A stretch of DNA of 64,000 nucleotides from Flavobacteriales bacterium (GCA_019912395.1 JAIOIH010000055.1:54303-118302), one strand, 5' to 3'; counted from the stretch's first letter, positions 1-11,077 are shown. Made by a program: numbers and translations. The notes: a model not told the origin generated them from the letters alone.

Positions 1-777
1 AAGCAGGTGCGCTTCCGCCGCCAGTTGGAGGATGTGGACACCGAGAAAGTGAACTTCACCGTAGGTGGCAAGGACGGTTTCACCGCAGCCGACATCGGAA
101 AGCACACCACCGGCTTCCAGGTCCTGAACCCCGAACAGGTGATCTGCCGGATGGAGAACAACGTGAAGTTGCACGTGGAACTCACCATCGGAAAGGGCCG
201 TGGCTACGTGCCTGCGGACGAGAATAAAGTGGATACTGCCCCCATCGGAACGATCTTCATCGACTCCATCTTCACGCCCATCAAGAACGTGAGGTACAGC
301 GTGGACAACACCCGTGTGGAGCAGAAGACCGACTACGAAAAGCTCACGATCGAACTGACCACGGACGGCAGCATCGACCCAAAGAACGCCCTGCAGGAAG
401 CGGCAAAGATCCTCATCCATCACTTCATGCTGTTCAGCGATGAGCGCATCACGCTGGAGATGGATGACCGTGCGGGCATCGTGGGTGAAATGAGCGCCTC
501 GGCCAACGATGTGGAGGACTTGGACGAATCGGGGATGCACATGCGCCAGTTGCTGAAGAGCAAGCTGGTGGACATGGACCTGAGCGTGCGTGCCTTGAAC
601 TGCTTGAAGGCTGCCGACATCGAAAGCCTCGGTGATCTGGTGAGCTACAACAAGAACGACCTCTTGAAATTCCGCAACTTCGGAAAGAAGAGCCTCACCG
701 AACTGGAGGACCTCGTGGAGAACAAGGGCCTTTCCTTCGGAATGAGCGTGACGAAGTATAAACTCGACAGGGACTAG
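1..777 (+). CDS. rpoA: DNA-directed RNA polymerase subunit alpha (5' end outside window)
   Basis: Alpha subunit of RNA polymerase, which nucleates core assembly and contacts UP elements and activators through its C-terminal domain. The reading frame is open from base 1, so the beginning of the gene lies upstream; 258 residues are present out of about 330 usual for the family. The visible part holds the rest of the N-terminal dimerisation domain and, after an acidic linker near 'DVEDLDESG', the alpha-CTD with its helix-hairpin-helix signature ([15 protein letters not shown], then [16 protein letters not shown]). It is followed after 38 bases by rplQ, the usual end of the ribosomal-protein/alpha operon. 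Confidence 0.97.
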   Translation, partial: KQVRFRRQLEDVDTEKVNFTVGGKDGFTAADIGKHTTGFQVLNPEQVICRMENNVKLHVELTIGKGRGYVPADENKVDTAPIGTIFIDSIFTPIKNVRYSVDNTRVEQKTDYEKLTIELTTDGSIDPKNALQEAAKILIHHFMLFSDERITLEMDDRAGIVGEMSASANDVEDLDESGMHMRQLLKSKLVDMDLSVRALNCLKAADIESLGDLVSYNKNDLLKFRNFGKKSLTELEDLVENKGLSFGMSVTKYKLDRD

Positions 778-815
778 TACGGGCGTGAGATCTCACACCC
801 CAACAATAGGAGACC

Positions 816-1337
816 ATGAGACACGGAAACAAGAACAACGCACTTGGGCGCAAGAAGGCCCATCGCGACAGCATGCTCAGCAACATGGCATGCTCGCTGA
901 TCGAGCACAAGCGCATCGAGACCACATTGGCCAAGGCAAAAGCGTTGCGGATCTATGTTGAACCCTTGATCACCAAGAGCAAGGAGGACAGTACCCACAG
1001 CCGTCGCACGGTGTTCAGCTACCTGCGCAGCAAGGAAGCCACTGCGGTCCTGTTCCGCGACGTGGCACCCAAGGTGGCCGACCGTCCGGGGGGATACACC
1101 CGCATCATCAAGCTGGGAAACCGCTTGGGCGATGCGGCCGAGCTCGCCATGATCGAGATGGTGGATTTCAACACCCTCTATTCGGCGAAGGAAAAAGCCG
1201 GAGCAGAAGTGAAGCGCACCCGCCGCAGCCGCAGCGGCAAGTCGGCAACGACGGCCAAGCCGGAAGCGAAGACGGCCGAAAAAAAGGAATCCGAGGGCGA
1301 AGCTCCGGCAGCGACCGAAGAGCCGAAAGGTGAATGA
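816..1337 (+). CDS. rplQ: 50S ribosomal protein L17
   Basis: Large-subunit protein L17. The first 120 or so residues are the conserved L17 fold (start [17 protein letters not shown], later [11 protein letters not shown]). They are followed by a roughly 45-residue Lys/Glu/Ala-rich tail that looks disordered; such C-terminal extensions occur in many Bacteroidota L17 proteins. The ATG follows a purine-rich 'taggag'. The gene lies directly behind rpoA and in front of a strong intrinsic terminator, so it is the last gene of the ribosomal/RNA polymerase transcription unit. Confidence 0.97.
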   Translation: MRHGNKNNALGRKKAHRDSMLSNMACSLIEHKRIETTLAKAKALRIYVEPLITKSKEDSTHSRRTVFSYLRSKEATAVLFRDVAPKVADRPGGYTRIIKLGNRLGDAAELAMIEMVDFNTLYSAKEKAGAEVKRTRRSRSGKSATTAKPEAKTAEKKESEGEAPAATEEPKGE

Positions 1338-1359
1338 GCCCAACGTGTAAAACTATCGG

Positions 1360-1394
1360 GAACAGGGCGCTGAAAAGCGCCCTGTTCTTTTTTT
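1360..1394 (+). terminator. Intrinsic terminator after rplQ
   Basis: A perfect 12-bp GC-rich stem (gaacagggcgct / agcgccctgttc) with a GAAA tetraloop is followed at once by seven T residues. It closes the rpoA-rplQ transcription unit and separates it from carA. Confidence 0.95.
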
Positions 1395-1401
1395 CGACCG
1401 G

Positions 1402-1409
1402 TAGATTTG
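1402..1409 (+). promoter_or_regulatory. Candidate -7 promoter element of carA
   Basis: TAGATTTG matches the Bacteroidota primary sigma factor -7 motif TAnnTTTG. It lies just after the rplQ terminator and 31 bases before the carA ATG. No clear TTTG -33 box is visible; the T-run of the terminator occupies that place. Confidence 0.5.
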
Positions 1410-1440
1410 CGCCCGGAACCAGGTTCAACACACACAACAC

Positions 1441-2598
1441 ATGCTAGTAAGCCAACGCCCCAAGGCCATCCTCCTCCTGGATGACGGCACCCGTTTCGAG
1501 GGCCGCGCCATCGGGACCATCGGGACCACTGTGGGGGAGATCTGCTTCAATACCGGGATGACGGGTTACCAAGAGATCTTCACCGACCCCAGCTACACCG
1601 GTCAGATCATGGTGCTGGCCTCGCCGCAGATCGGCAATTACGGCGTGAAGGAGGGGGAGACCGATGCCATGGACGGCGAGGCCGAGGGCAGGAAAGTGAG
1701 CATATCCGGGCTGGTGGTGAAGAAGTTCAGCGAGGTGTGGAGCAGGCCCGCTGGCACCGGTTCCTTGGAGGACTACCTCGTGAAGGCGGGGATCAGCGGG
1801 ATCAGCGACATCGACACCCGGAAACTCGTGCGCCACATCCGTGACCACGGCGCACAGAACGCTGTGATCGACAGCACCGGCCTGGATGACGCGGCATTGA
1901 ACGAAAGGCTGAAGGCAGCCCCGGACATGTCCGGCCTTGAATTGGCCAGCACCGTCACCTCGAAGGAACCGTACGATCTAGGTCCCGAGGATGGCACGTA
2001 TCGCGTGGCGGTGGTGGACTTCGGCATCAAGTTGAATTCGTTACGCTGTCTGTTGGAACGGGGTTGCCACGTCCGTGTTTTTCCCATGGCCACCCCTGTA
2101 GAGAACATCATGGCCTGGAAACCGGACGGCATCCTGTTGGGCAACGGCCCGGGCGACCCCGGTGCCATGCCTGCGGAAGTGACGCACGTTAAGGAAGTGT
2201 TGGAAACCGGGCTGCCCGTGTTCGGCATCTGCCTTGGCCACCAGCTATTGGCGAAGGCCATGGGCATCGGCACGGAAAAGATGCACCATGGCCATCGGGG
2301 CATCAACCATCCTGTACGCAACGTGATCACCGGAAAGGATGAAGTGACCTCCCAGAACCACGGCTTCGTCGTGGACCGCGAACAAGCGGAGAAGCACCCG
2401 GACCTGAAGATCACGCACATCCACTTGAATGATGGCAGTGTGGCCGGTATCCGGCTCACGGGCCGCCCCGTGTTCAGCGTACAGCACCACCCCGAGGCGG
2501 GCCCCGGCCCCTTGGACTCACAATACCTGTTTGATGATTTCGTCCAACACATGGCGTCCCAACGGAAACGAACGAATTCCAAGCCGCAACACGCTTGA
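1441..2598 (+). CDS. carA: Carbamoyl-phosphate synthase small subunit
   Basis: Glutamine amidotransferase subunit of carbamoyl-phosphate synthetase. It hydrolyses glutamine and passes ammonia to CarB for pyrimidine and arginine synthesis. At 385 residues it has the usual length. The N-terminal CPSase small-chain domain covers roughly residues 1-175 (FNTGMTGYQEIFTDPSY). The class I glutamine amidotransferase domain follows, with the nucleophile Cys264 in FGICLGHQ and the His350-Pro-Glu352 pair in QHHPEAGPGP. It stands alone between the rplQ terminator and eno; carB is not in the window. The order rplQ-carA-eno is typical of flavobacteria. Confidence 0.97.
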   Translation: MLVSQRPKAILLLDDGTRFEGRAIGTIGTTVGEICFNTGMTGYQEIFTDPSYTGQIMVLASPQIGNYGVKEGETDAMDGEAEGRKVSISGLVVKKFSEVWSRPAGTGSLEDYLVKAGISGISDIDTRKLVRHIRDHGAQNAVIDSTGLDDAALNERLKAAPDMSGLELASTVTSKEPYDLGPEDGTYRVAVVDFGIKLNSLRCLLERGCHVRVFPMATPVENIMAWKPDGILLGNGPGDPGAMPAEVTHVKEVLETGLPVFGICLGHQLLAKAMGIGTEKMHHGHRGINHPVRNVITGKDEVTSQNHGFVVDREQAEKHPDLKITHIHLNDGSVAGIRLTGRPVFSVQHHPEAGPGPLDSQYLFDDFVQHMASQRKRTNSKPQHA

Positions 2599-4112
<1,514 letters not shown>

Positions 4113-4139
4113 AACGCGGTGTGGAGCTTGTACTTCGCT

Positions 4140-6560
4140 CTACCACGCCATTCGCAAGGCCAGCATGAAATTTCTTCCCGGTGCGGACACGCCCGAGGAA
4201 AACGTCCTGTAATTCACATCGCCGATGTTCTCCACGGCCGTCTGGATGCTGAAATTGGCGGAGACGGCCAAGGTGGCCCGCACGTTCAAGGTCCACCAAG
4301 CAGGTGTGCCTTCCGCGGTTGCCGAAGAAAGGTTGTCCTCACCGCTGTCACTGTAGTCCTTCAGCCGCTTCCAGCCATTGTACAGCGCGTAGCATTCGGC
4401 TTGGAGCCTCTTCACGCGAAGTGATAAACCGGTTCGGCCAAACACGGGCGGAACGTGGTCCAATGGCACGTCCACACTGTCCGTATGCAAGCGGCCGCGC
4501 GTATAGGTAAGGCTGGATGCCAACGTGAACAAGGGGTTGAAATGGGCGGTGAAGGAGGCGCTTCCGCCGTCCAGCACCGCGCTTCCCGCGTTTGTGAGCG
4601 CCGTGACCTTGCTGAACACGCCGTCGTAGTCGATGCTGTCCTGCCCGTTGAAGGTGAAGTCGCCCAGGACCAAGGCATCGGTGTACCAGATGTGGAATGC
4701 GCGAAGGTCGAACTCGTAATCTTTTTGGATGGTCTTGTTGATGCCGAATTCCACGTTCAGCGTGCGCTCGGGGCCGAGATCGGGGTTCGGCACCACCACC
4801 TGGCCGGGCGAGCTGTCGAACACCTTGCCCATGTCGTCCACGTTCGGGGCCCGGAAACCGGTGCTGGCCAAGGCGGTGAATGCCCATTCCTTGCCGGGCA
4901 ACCAAACGGCACCGGCCTTCCAGTTCAGGGAACCATTGTCCTGTCTCACTTCATCAGACAAGAAATCCGGGTCCTCGTTACCGGCGAAGGTGCTGCGCAG
5001 GGCCACACGCGTGTAGCGGACCCCGGCGCTCAGCACCCAATGGTCGTTCCATTCGTAGCTATCGGTGAGATAGGCGGCCAAATTCGTCATGGTGCTGCCC
5101 CCGGCCGGATAGCGCGTGCTCAAAGGCTGCCTTTCACCCGTGGTGATGTTCTCCCGATGCGCGGTTGAGCCAACGTTGTCGAAATATCCTTCGGCACCGT
5201 AGCGCAGCTCATGCCTGGCCATCCGTTTTTCCAGGTCCGCATTCAGGCCCAGCACATGGACCGTCTCCATGCGGTCCTTCCGCCAGGAGCTGTTGAAGTC
5301 CCGGTTGTGGCGGCTTTGATCCACGGACTGCCAGCTCGGTGTGATGCGCGCCTGATCGAACCAGCGGTGCTTGGCAAGCTCCAGGGTATAGGCCGCCAAC
5401 AGCCGCTGCTGCGGGCCATAGTACCACTCCGCGGAAGTTGGTTGAACAGCACCGAGGCTGTCCACCGAATACTGGGACAGGCGGTCGTAGCGGGGCACAT
5501 CACCCGTGGTGCTCAACTGCAGGTTCAATTGGTGTACGGTTCTCGGTCCGGAGCGGAAACGGAGCTTCTCCACGATGTCCAATTGTGCGTAGCCGGTGCT
5601 GGTTTGCACGTTCGGGTCCGGGTTCACGGTGGCGTCATCCTCGCCGTTGATCCGTTCCACGGTAAAGGGCTTCTTGCCAAAGTCCGGATAGAACGGGTTG
5701 CGCACGCTGCCTTGCCGCAGGTCACCGAACTCGCTCGCGGTGATGCTCGTAAAGGAGGACCAATTGCGTCCCGAGACCCTGAGGTCCACGTGTGCTGTTT
5801 TCTCCTCGTTCACCGTGCCGAACCGAAATAGGCCGCCACCATGGGCCACCGTGCCGCTGTCGGAAAATGCCGCGCTCCGGGTCATCATGTTGACCACGCC
5901 ACCCAGCGCGTCACTGCCATAGACCACCGAGGCCGGGCCGCTCACCACCTCCATACGGTCCAAACTGTTCGCGTCCACGGTCATGATGTCCTGCAAATGC
6001 CCGGAGCGGTAGATGGCATTGTTCAGGCGCACCCCGTCCACCACCAGCAACACGCGGCTGGCCTCGAAACCGCGGATCACCGGGCTACCACCGCCCATCT
6101 GGCTTTGCTGCACGAACAGCGCCCCGCTGTTCTGCAACAGCTCGCCGGTGCGCTGGGGTGCCAGGAAGGCAATCTCCCTTCGATCCAGCACCTCCACTTT
6201 TTCGGGCACATCGCGTTGCAGTTCCTTGAAGCGGCTTGCGGAAAAGACGAATGCGCCGAGGCGGGTGTTGCGCGGTTCCAACAAGAGCTTCCCGTTGAGC
6301 CGTCCCCATTCTTCGGGCGGGAGATGCAAAGACACATAGCCGATGAAATCCACGCGAAGGGTGTCATGGGCGCCCATTCCATCCAGCTCAATCCTTCCCT
6401 TTGGGTCCGTGAAGGCCTTTTTCGGGGGATCACCCCAGGAAACCAAGGCACCCTCCACCGGTTCCAGGGACAGCTTGTCCAGCACTTGGTACTGCTGGGC
6501 CTGTACCAGGCCAGCAAGGGAAATGAGGGCGAAGGCGAACAGAAGGGAGCGATGACGCAT
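4140..6560 (-). CDS. TonB-dependent outer-membrane receptor, haemoglobin/transferrin-like
   Basis: Outer-membrane gated channel driven by TonB-ExbBD. From the ATG at 6560 the protein has 806 residues; an upstream TTG is less likely because the ATG gives a clean signal peptide (MRHRSLLFAFALISLAGLVQA). A carboxypeptidase-regulatory-like domain covers about residues 24-95, as in many Bacteroidota receptors. The plug domain follows, with SPVIRGFEASRVLLVVDGVR, NAIYRSGHLQ and VVYGSDALGGVVN, wording typical of the haemoglobin/transferrin/lactoferrin receptor group. The rest is a beta-barrel ending in an aromatic residue (LALRMAW). No haem-uptake genes flank it, so the substrate is inferred only from plug similarity. 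It could also import another iron chelate. Confidence 0.85.
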   Translation of the reverse strand: MRHRSLLFAFALISLAGLVQAQQYQVLDKLSLEPVEGALVSWGDPPKKAFTDPKGRIELDGMGAHDTLRVDFIGYVSLHLPPEEWGRLNGKLLLEPRNTRLGAFVFSASRFKELQRDVPEKVEVLDRREIAFLAPQRTGELLQNSGALFVQQSQMGGGSPVIRGFEASRVLLVVDGVRLNNAIYRSGHLQDIMTVDANSLDRMEVVSGPASVVYGSDALGGVVNMMTRSAAFSDSGTVAHGGGLFRFGTVNEEKTAHVDLRVSGRNWSSFTSITASEFGDLRQGSVRNPFYPDFGKKPFTVERINGEDDATVNPDPNVQTSTGYAQLDIVEKLRFRSGPRTVHQLNLQLSTTGDVPRYDRLSQYSVDSLGAVQPTSAEWYYGPQQRLLAAYTLELAKHRWFDQARITPSWQSVDQSRHNRDFNSSWRKDRMETVHVLGLNADLEKRMARHELRYGAEGYFDNVGSTAHRENITTGERQPLSTRYPAGGSTMTNLAAYLTDSYEWNDHWVLSAGVRYTRVALRSTFAGNEDPDFLSDEVRQDNGSLNWKAGAVWLPGKEWAFTALASTGFRAPNVDDMGKVFDSSPGQVVVPNPDLGPERTLNVEFGINKTIQKDYEFDLRAFHIWYTDALVLGDFTFNGQDSIDYDGVFSKVTALTNAGSAVLDGGSASFTAHFNPLFTLASSLTYTRGRLHTDSVDVPLDHVPPVFGRTGLSLRVKRLQAECYALYNGWKRLKDYSDSGEDNLSSATAEGTPAWWTLNVRATLAVSANFSIQTAVENIGDVNYRTFSSGVSAPGRNFMLALRMAW

Positions 6561-6615
6561 CCGCAAGTATAAAGCTATGTGGATCAGGACTCGTGCCGGA
6601 TGGGGAAGAGGAGCT

Positions 6616-6789
6616 TCATTCCACGATCAGCTTGCCTGTTTCCACGGTTTTGCCCGCATTCACAAGCTCAATACTGTATGCGCCTTTGGCCACAGGGCGA
6701 GAATCATGGGCCGAGAAGTGTTGTGTTGTCGCTTTCAAGCGTGTGTGGGCATTGTGATGCGGCTGACCTTGCTCTCCCGAAAGTAGGAA
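6616..6789 (-). pseudogene. Relic of a T9SS type A C-terminal sorting domain
   Basis: A 57-codon open stretch on the minus strand, bounded upstream by an in-frame stop at 6790-6792 and lacking an ATG, ends with RPVAKGAYSIELVNAGKTVE then TGKLIVE and a TGA. This is the pattern of the last strands of T9SS sorting domains (L-x-x-G-x-Y-x-x-x-L ... GK-x-V-x-x-x-KL-I-V-E). Only 36 bases separate its upstream stop from the end of the sulfatase gene, so the cargo protein it once belonged to is gone. The rest of the 6561-6825 gap shows no other gene. Confidence 0.6.
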
Positions 6790-6825
6790 TTATCCAAGGA
6801 TGGTTTTGGTACACATTCCCGTCCC

Positions 6826-8679
6826 TTACTGATCGAACTCGATATACCGGTCCAACAGCACTTGCAGCTGCGCCTTCCCGGCGTGCAGCAAGCGTTCGGC
6901 ATCCGCCGTGTTGCTGCTGTCACCCAGTTCGATCACACGCTTGCTGTTGTCGTCGAACACCAACTTCTGTGTGCTGTCGGCGATGCCGAAGCCGTTGTTA
7001 AAGGTCCAGAAGGCGGTGTGTGGAGTGCCCTCGCTGAAGAGGTCGCGGCCCCACGGAAATCGCGAATGCGGCAGGCCGAGCTGTGCGAGAAGGGTAACGG
7101 GGAAGTCCACGTGGCAGCCGAAGGTGGCATTGCGGGTTCCGCGCAGGGAATCATTCAATGCGCCACCCGTGATCAGGAACGGGATGCGATGGCGCGCGGC
7201 ACTGAACTGCGTGGTGTGGTGGGGCAGGTAGTGTCCATGATCGGCAGCGATGAAGATCAACGTGTTGGCGTACCAAGGTTGGTATTTCGCGGAATCCAGA
7301 AAGGCTCCGAGGGCGCGGTCCGTGTAGTGTACCGTGTTGCGGTAGAGCTGTGGATCGCTACCGGAGAATCCCTCGTCCACGGGCGCATCGAAGGGTTCGT
7401 GGCTGGTTGAGGACATGATGATCTGGAAGAATGGCGAGGTCGCGGTCTTCGCATCGCGCAGGTGGAAGTCAAAGAGCTCTTCATCGAACGCGCCCCAGCG
7501 TGTGCGGCGCTGGATGGGAAAGGCGTTCTCGTCATAGACCTGATCGAAGCCCATGGCTTCCAGATAAGCCCGCGTATTCGCAAAGGAGATGTCGCCCGCA
7601 TAGTAGTAGCGGGAGGAATACCCGGTGCTGTCCAAGGTGCGCACGAGGCTGGGCAGCCGGTCGAACTTGCCGAACTTGCGGATGATGGTGGTGGTGGGCT
7701 GCGAGGGAAAGCCACTGATCAGCGCGCACAGGCCCTGCTCGGTGCGGAAGCCGGTGGAATAGAAGTTGGTGAAGAGCATGCCGTCCTTGCACAAGCGCGT
7801 GAACTGCGGGGCCACTCCGCTATCTCCGCCAAGGGGTTCGATGATGTCGGCCGTCCAACTTTCCAGCAGGATCAGCAGCACATTCGGGCGCTCGGTCTTG
7901 AGGATGTGCATGTCCGGTGCTCCTGTACGGGGATGGAGCTTCGCGAATTCACGGTCCGCCACTTCCGTGGACATATAGGGATATGGGTTGGCGGTGAACT
8001 CCGCGGGTTCCACGGCGATCTCCATCAGATTCCATATACTGTTCATCGCAGCGAGGTTGAGCACCGGCTTGGTGGAGAACCAGCTCCAGCTCTTGTTGAT
8101 CGGGTCGTCCTGGGGGCCGCCGCGCAAGGCGATCACACAGAGCAGCGGCAATACCACCGCTGCCGTGATCCGACTTCCCTTCTTTCCGTTGCGGTAGTTG
8201 CGCGCATGGTCGATCCTGTTCAACAGGAAGATGAAGAACATGCTCTGCACCGATGCCACGAGGAGGAGCATGGCCATGCGCCCCGGCGAAGTGGAACCGA
8301 CCACGTCCTGCGGATAGCGCAGGTAGCTCAACGCCTTGCGGTCGATCTTCACGCCCCAGGCATCGAAGAGGCCGATGTCCACCACGTTCACCAGCGCGCT
8401 GACAATGATGAAGGCCACCAGAAAAATGTACACGGTCCGCCGCAGCCATCGGACCTCGACGAAGAGCAAGGGAACGCTGAGCAGTGCCGTCACCAGCAGT
8501 ACATACCCGATGGTGGATAGATCCATGGCCAATGCATGCCAGTGGCATTCCAGGATCTCCCCTACGCCGATACCGTGAAGCACTTGATGATTGAAAGCGA
8601 GGAAAAGGAACCGCTGGGCGAAGAATATCCCGAAGAAGAGGATGGCGAGCAGAACGAAGTAGCGAAAGAGAGCCTTCAC
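6826..8679 (-). CDS. LTA-synthase-like membrane sulfatase (alkaline phosphatase superfamily)
   Basis: Inner-membrane protein of 617 residues with about five N-terminal transmembrane helices (starting ALFRYFVLLAILFFGIFF) and an extracytoplasmic sulfatase-fold domain. Visible active-site elements match the LtaS/phosphoglycerol transferase family: metal-binding Glu273 in LLESWTADI, the nucleophile Thr313 in GFRTEQG, and Asp480-His481 in AADHGHYLPHH. I chose the GTG at 8679 because it lies 13 bases after the stop of the upstream peptidase gene and just before the first helix; the frame extends further upstream only inside that gene. Family members transfer phosphoglycerol or phosphoethanolamine to lipids or glycans; the substrate here cannot be told. 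Confidence 0.8.
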   Translation of the reverse strand: MKALFRYFVLLAILFFGIFFAQRFLFLAFNHQVLHGIGVGEILECHWHALAMDLSTIGYVLLVTALLSVPLLFVEVRWLRRTVYIFLVAFIIVSALVNVVDIGLFDAWGVKIDRKALSYLRYPQDVVGSTSPGRMAMLLLVASVQSMFFIFLLNRIDHARNYRNGKKGSRITAAVVLPLLCVIALRGGPQDDPINKSWSWFSTKPVLNLAAMNSIWNLMEIAVEPAEFTANPYPYMSTEVADREFAKLHPRTGAPDMHILKTERPNVLLILLESWTADIIEPLGGDSGVAPQFTRLCKDGMLFTNFYSTGFRTEQGLCALISGFPSQPTTTIIRKFGKFDRLPSLVRTLDSTGYSSRYYYAGDISFANTRAYLEAMGFDQVYDENAFPIQRRTRWGAFDEELFDFHLRDAKTATSPFFQIIMSSTSHEPFDAPVDEGFSGSDPQLYRNTVHYTDRALGAFLDSAKYQPWYANTLIFIAADHGHYLPHHTTQFSAARHRIPFLITGGALNDSLRGTRNATFGCHVDFPVTLLAQLGLPHSRFPWGRDLFSEGTPHTAFWTFNNGFGIADSTQKLVFDDNSKRVIELGDSSNTADAERLLHAGKAQLQVLLDRYIEFDQ

Positions 8680-8692
8680 GATCAGTTCGGAT

Positions 8693-11077
8693 TCAATGCG
8701 TGATGCGCAGTTGCCCCAAGTCGAGCCGGGTGCCGTTCGCCAAGCGCACCGTGAGCAACACCGTTTGCGGGACGAATTGGGAAACATCCATCCGGGTAGT
8801 GGTGGAATGCAGTCGGGTGCTGGTCAGCGTGCGGCCAGTCATATCGTGCACCAGCAGCAGGGCACCTTCAACGGCGCTGCCATCAGGGGCTGTCACCGTT
8901 ACCTGCTCGGAGGCAGGGTCGGGAAAGTAGCGCCAGCCGTGTCCCTTTGTTGCGATAGCAGGGACCTTCGTTGACAGCATTCGCCAAGCAATCGTGTAAT
9001 CGCCGGCCTCGAAACCGGGCATGTCCAGCCGGGCATTCTTGTCGGTGGGGGAGCCGAGAGTGCTCACCGTAGCTGGTTTTTCCATCCATGGAAGCTGCGG
9101 CCCCGGGCGGTACAGGACCACCAAGCTGTCCTCGTGGAAGGAGATCCCGTTCACGTCCTGCGTCAACCCTTGGTCGAAGGAGCTGGGGAATCCGGGGCGG
9201 CCATCCACGGTGAACCGCAGCGCCATTTCCGTTCCGGCCTGCAGGTGCGCTTCGATGCGCCACCAACGGTCCGGCGAAACGAAATAGGCATCACTGCCCT
9301 GCGCCTCATCCGCAGGCACCCAATACTCCTCCATGCGCACCATGGTGGTGCCGGGCAGACTGGAAGTGATCAATCGAATGTCGGCATTGGAGAAATACTT
9401 TTGACCCGTGGTGGTGATGGTGGCGGTATCCAGCGTGGTGGAGAGGGCCAATCGTTCATCATCGTTCAAGCGCACGGTCACCGGAGGAAACGGACAAGTA
9501 ATCGAGGCGGTGGAGTATTCCCCACCGAGGTGGACCACTTCCCGGTGCATTTCACCCGCTGCACCGAGACAGGTGATCGTAACGGGTGCATTCTGGAAAA
9601 AGTCGGCACCGCCGCGCGTTTTCTGCCGAATGTGGACCTGCGTGTCGAACACCGCGCCGTTCTGTGCGACGGAGAATGAGTCCACCATGAAAGCCGCACC
9701 GCCGGGCTGGAAGATCCAAGCGTTGAAAAAATCCGTGAGGTCGATGCCGGTTGCCGCACCGAGGCTGTCGCGGAGGGCTGCGCTGCTCATGGATGTATGG
9801 GCGTTCCGGCTGAACACCTGCTTCATGCCCGCACTGAAGAGGCTGTCACCGAGGGTGGCCCGGAGCGTTCTTGCGATGTCCGAGCCCTTCTTGTACGTGG
9901 TCTCGCCGTAGGTCTTGTTCTGCGGCACATCGGCCAGCGCATACCAGCCTCCATCGCGCAAATGTGCAGTTGCCACCACTTGGCGGTGGTTGCTGCGGAC
10001 GAGCGCCTTGTACACCTCCGGGCCATAGAGGTCCTCCATGAACAGCTTCGAGCAGAAGTCCGCAAAGCCTTCGTTGATGTACATCTCCTCTGCTCGTGCG
10101 CACGTGATCAGGTTGCCGAACCAGTGGTGTGAAAGTTCATGCGCGACAAGGTCCTCATTGCTGAGGGTTCCATCGGCGGCGAAATCCGGGTAGCAGATAT
10201 TGGTGGCGTGCTCCATGGCGCCCGCACTGGTAAGCACATAGCCCACACGGTTCCAGCGGTACGGGCCAAACCAGTGCTCGAAGGTGTCAAAGGCGTTCTT
10301 CAGGTGGGTGAAAGAGGCCCTCATTTGTGCGGTATCGCCCGGAAGTGCTGCCAGGACCACGGGAATGTTCGTTCCCGAAATGCTGGGGAAGGTGTCGAGC
10401 AGCGCCGCATAGTTGCCTGCGGCCACCGAAGCAAGGTAGGAGGGGATGGGTTCATCGAGCCGCCAATGGCTGATGCGTTCGCCGCCACCCAGATCGGTGA
10501 TCCCTTGCAACGCACCGCTGGCATATACCGATCGCCCGTTGGTGGTATGTACGATGAAGTCGAAGCTGCACCGTTCCACGAAATTATCGAAGCAGGGGAA
10601 CCAGGCGCGACCGAAGGAATGAGGCACTGCATCGAAGGCCACGCCAAGGTCGTACTGGTAGTTGCTCAAGGTGTAAAAGCCCCCGAATCCGCTGGGGTCG
10701 GTCACGGGATTACCCCCATAGCTCACGGTAAGCGTAAGGGTATCAACCGGTCCGTACGTGTTTTGCAGGTCGACCAACAGCACCTCACCGGCATGGTTGA
10801 AGGGGAGGTGCACCCCGTTCATCACCACGGAATCCACGGGCATAAGGAGGTCCAACGGCAGGGTGGTGATGCCGGAAACGCGTGGCGCGAAGGTGATGGA
10901 GGCATCCCCGTGGATGAGGCCACTGGATGTATGGCTGAGGTCCAGTTCGATCCGGGTGTGCAGGATATCGATGCTATCGCTGCGGGTAGCGCTTCCCACC
11001 GGTCCACCTTGGGCAGATGCCGTGGTTCCTAGCAGCAGCAGTGGGATCAGCATCGCGAGCGTGCGTGGAATGTCCAT
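8693..11077 (-). CDS. M1-family aminopeptidase with T9SS sorting domain
   Basis: Secreted zinc metallopeptidase of 794 residues. The ATG at 11077 gives a signal peptide (MDIPRTLAMLIPLLLLGTTASA); longer versions run into the upstream intergenic region. The M1 N-terminal beta-domain precedes the catalytic site, H313-E-L-S-H317 with the third zinc ligand Glu336 eighteen residues later (YINEGFADF). The exopeptidase motif usually written GAMEN reads GAMEH. The last 75 or so residues (YFPDPASEQVTV ... LLLVHDMTGRTL ... LDLGQLRITH) form a T9SS type A sorting domain, so the enzyme should be secreted and attached to the cell surface. The membrane sulfatase gene follows 13 bases downstream in the same operon. 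Confidence 0.9.
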   Translation of the reverse strand: MDIPRTLAMLIPLLLLGTTASAQGGPVGSATRSDSIDILHTRIELDLSHTSSGLIHGDASITFAPRVSGITTLPLDLLMPVDSVVMNGVHLPFNHAGEVLLVDLQNTYGPVDTLTLTVSYGGNPVTDPSGFGGFYTLSNYQYDLGVAFDAVPHSFGRAWFPCFDNFVERCSFDFIVHTTNGRSVYASGALQGITDLGGGERISHWRLDEPIPSYLASVAAGNYAALLDTFPSISGTNIPVVLAALPGDTAQMRASFTHLKNAFDTFEHWFGPYRWNRVGYVLTSAGAMEHATNICYPDFAADGTLSNEDLVAHELSHHWFGNLITCARAEEMYINEGFADFCSKLFMEDLYGPEVYKALVRSNHRQVVATAHLRDGGWYALADVPQNKTYGETTYKKGSDIARTLRATLGDSLFSAGMKQVFSRNAHTSMSSAALRDSLGAATGIDLTDFFNAWIFQPGGAAFMVDSFSVAQNGAVFDTQVHIRQKTRGGADFFQNAPVTITCLGAAGEMHREVVHLGGEYSTASITCPFPPVTVRLNDDERLALSTTLDTATITTTGQKYFSNADIRLITSSLPGTTMVRMEEYWVPADEAQGSDAYFVSPDRWWRIEAHLQAGTEMALRFTVDGRPGFPSSFDQGLTQDVNGISFHEDSLVVLYRPGPQLPWMEKPATVSTLGSPTDKNARLDMPGFEAGDYTIAWRMLSTKVPAIATKGHGWRYFPDPASEQVTVTAPDGSAVEGALLLVHDMTGRTLTSTRLHSTTTRMDVSQFVPQTVLLTVRLANGTRLDLGQLRITH

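Noticed and set aside
1200..1337. The charged tail of L17 as a fusion or separate gene
   Set aside because: Lys/Glu/Ala-rich L17 tails are common in this phylum and the frame is continuous.
6564..6571. TATACTTG (minus strand) as the TonB receptor promoter
   Set aside because: It lies four bases before the start codon, too close to serve as a -7 element for this gene.
8680..8787. Upstream extension of the sulfatase start into the peptidase gene
   Set aside because: The 36 extra residues are Cys/Arg-rich shadow sequence; the GTG at 8679 directly precedes the first membrane helix.
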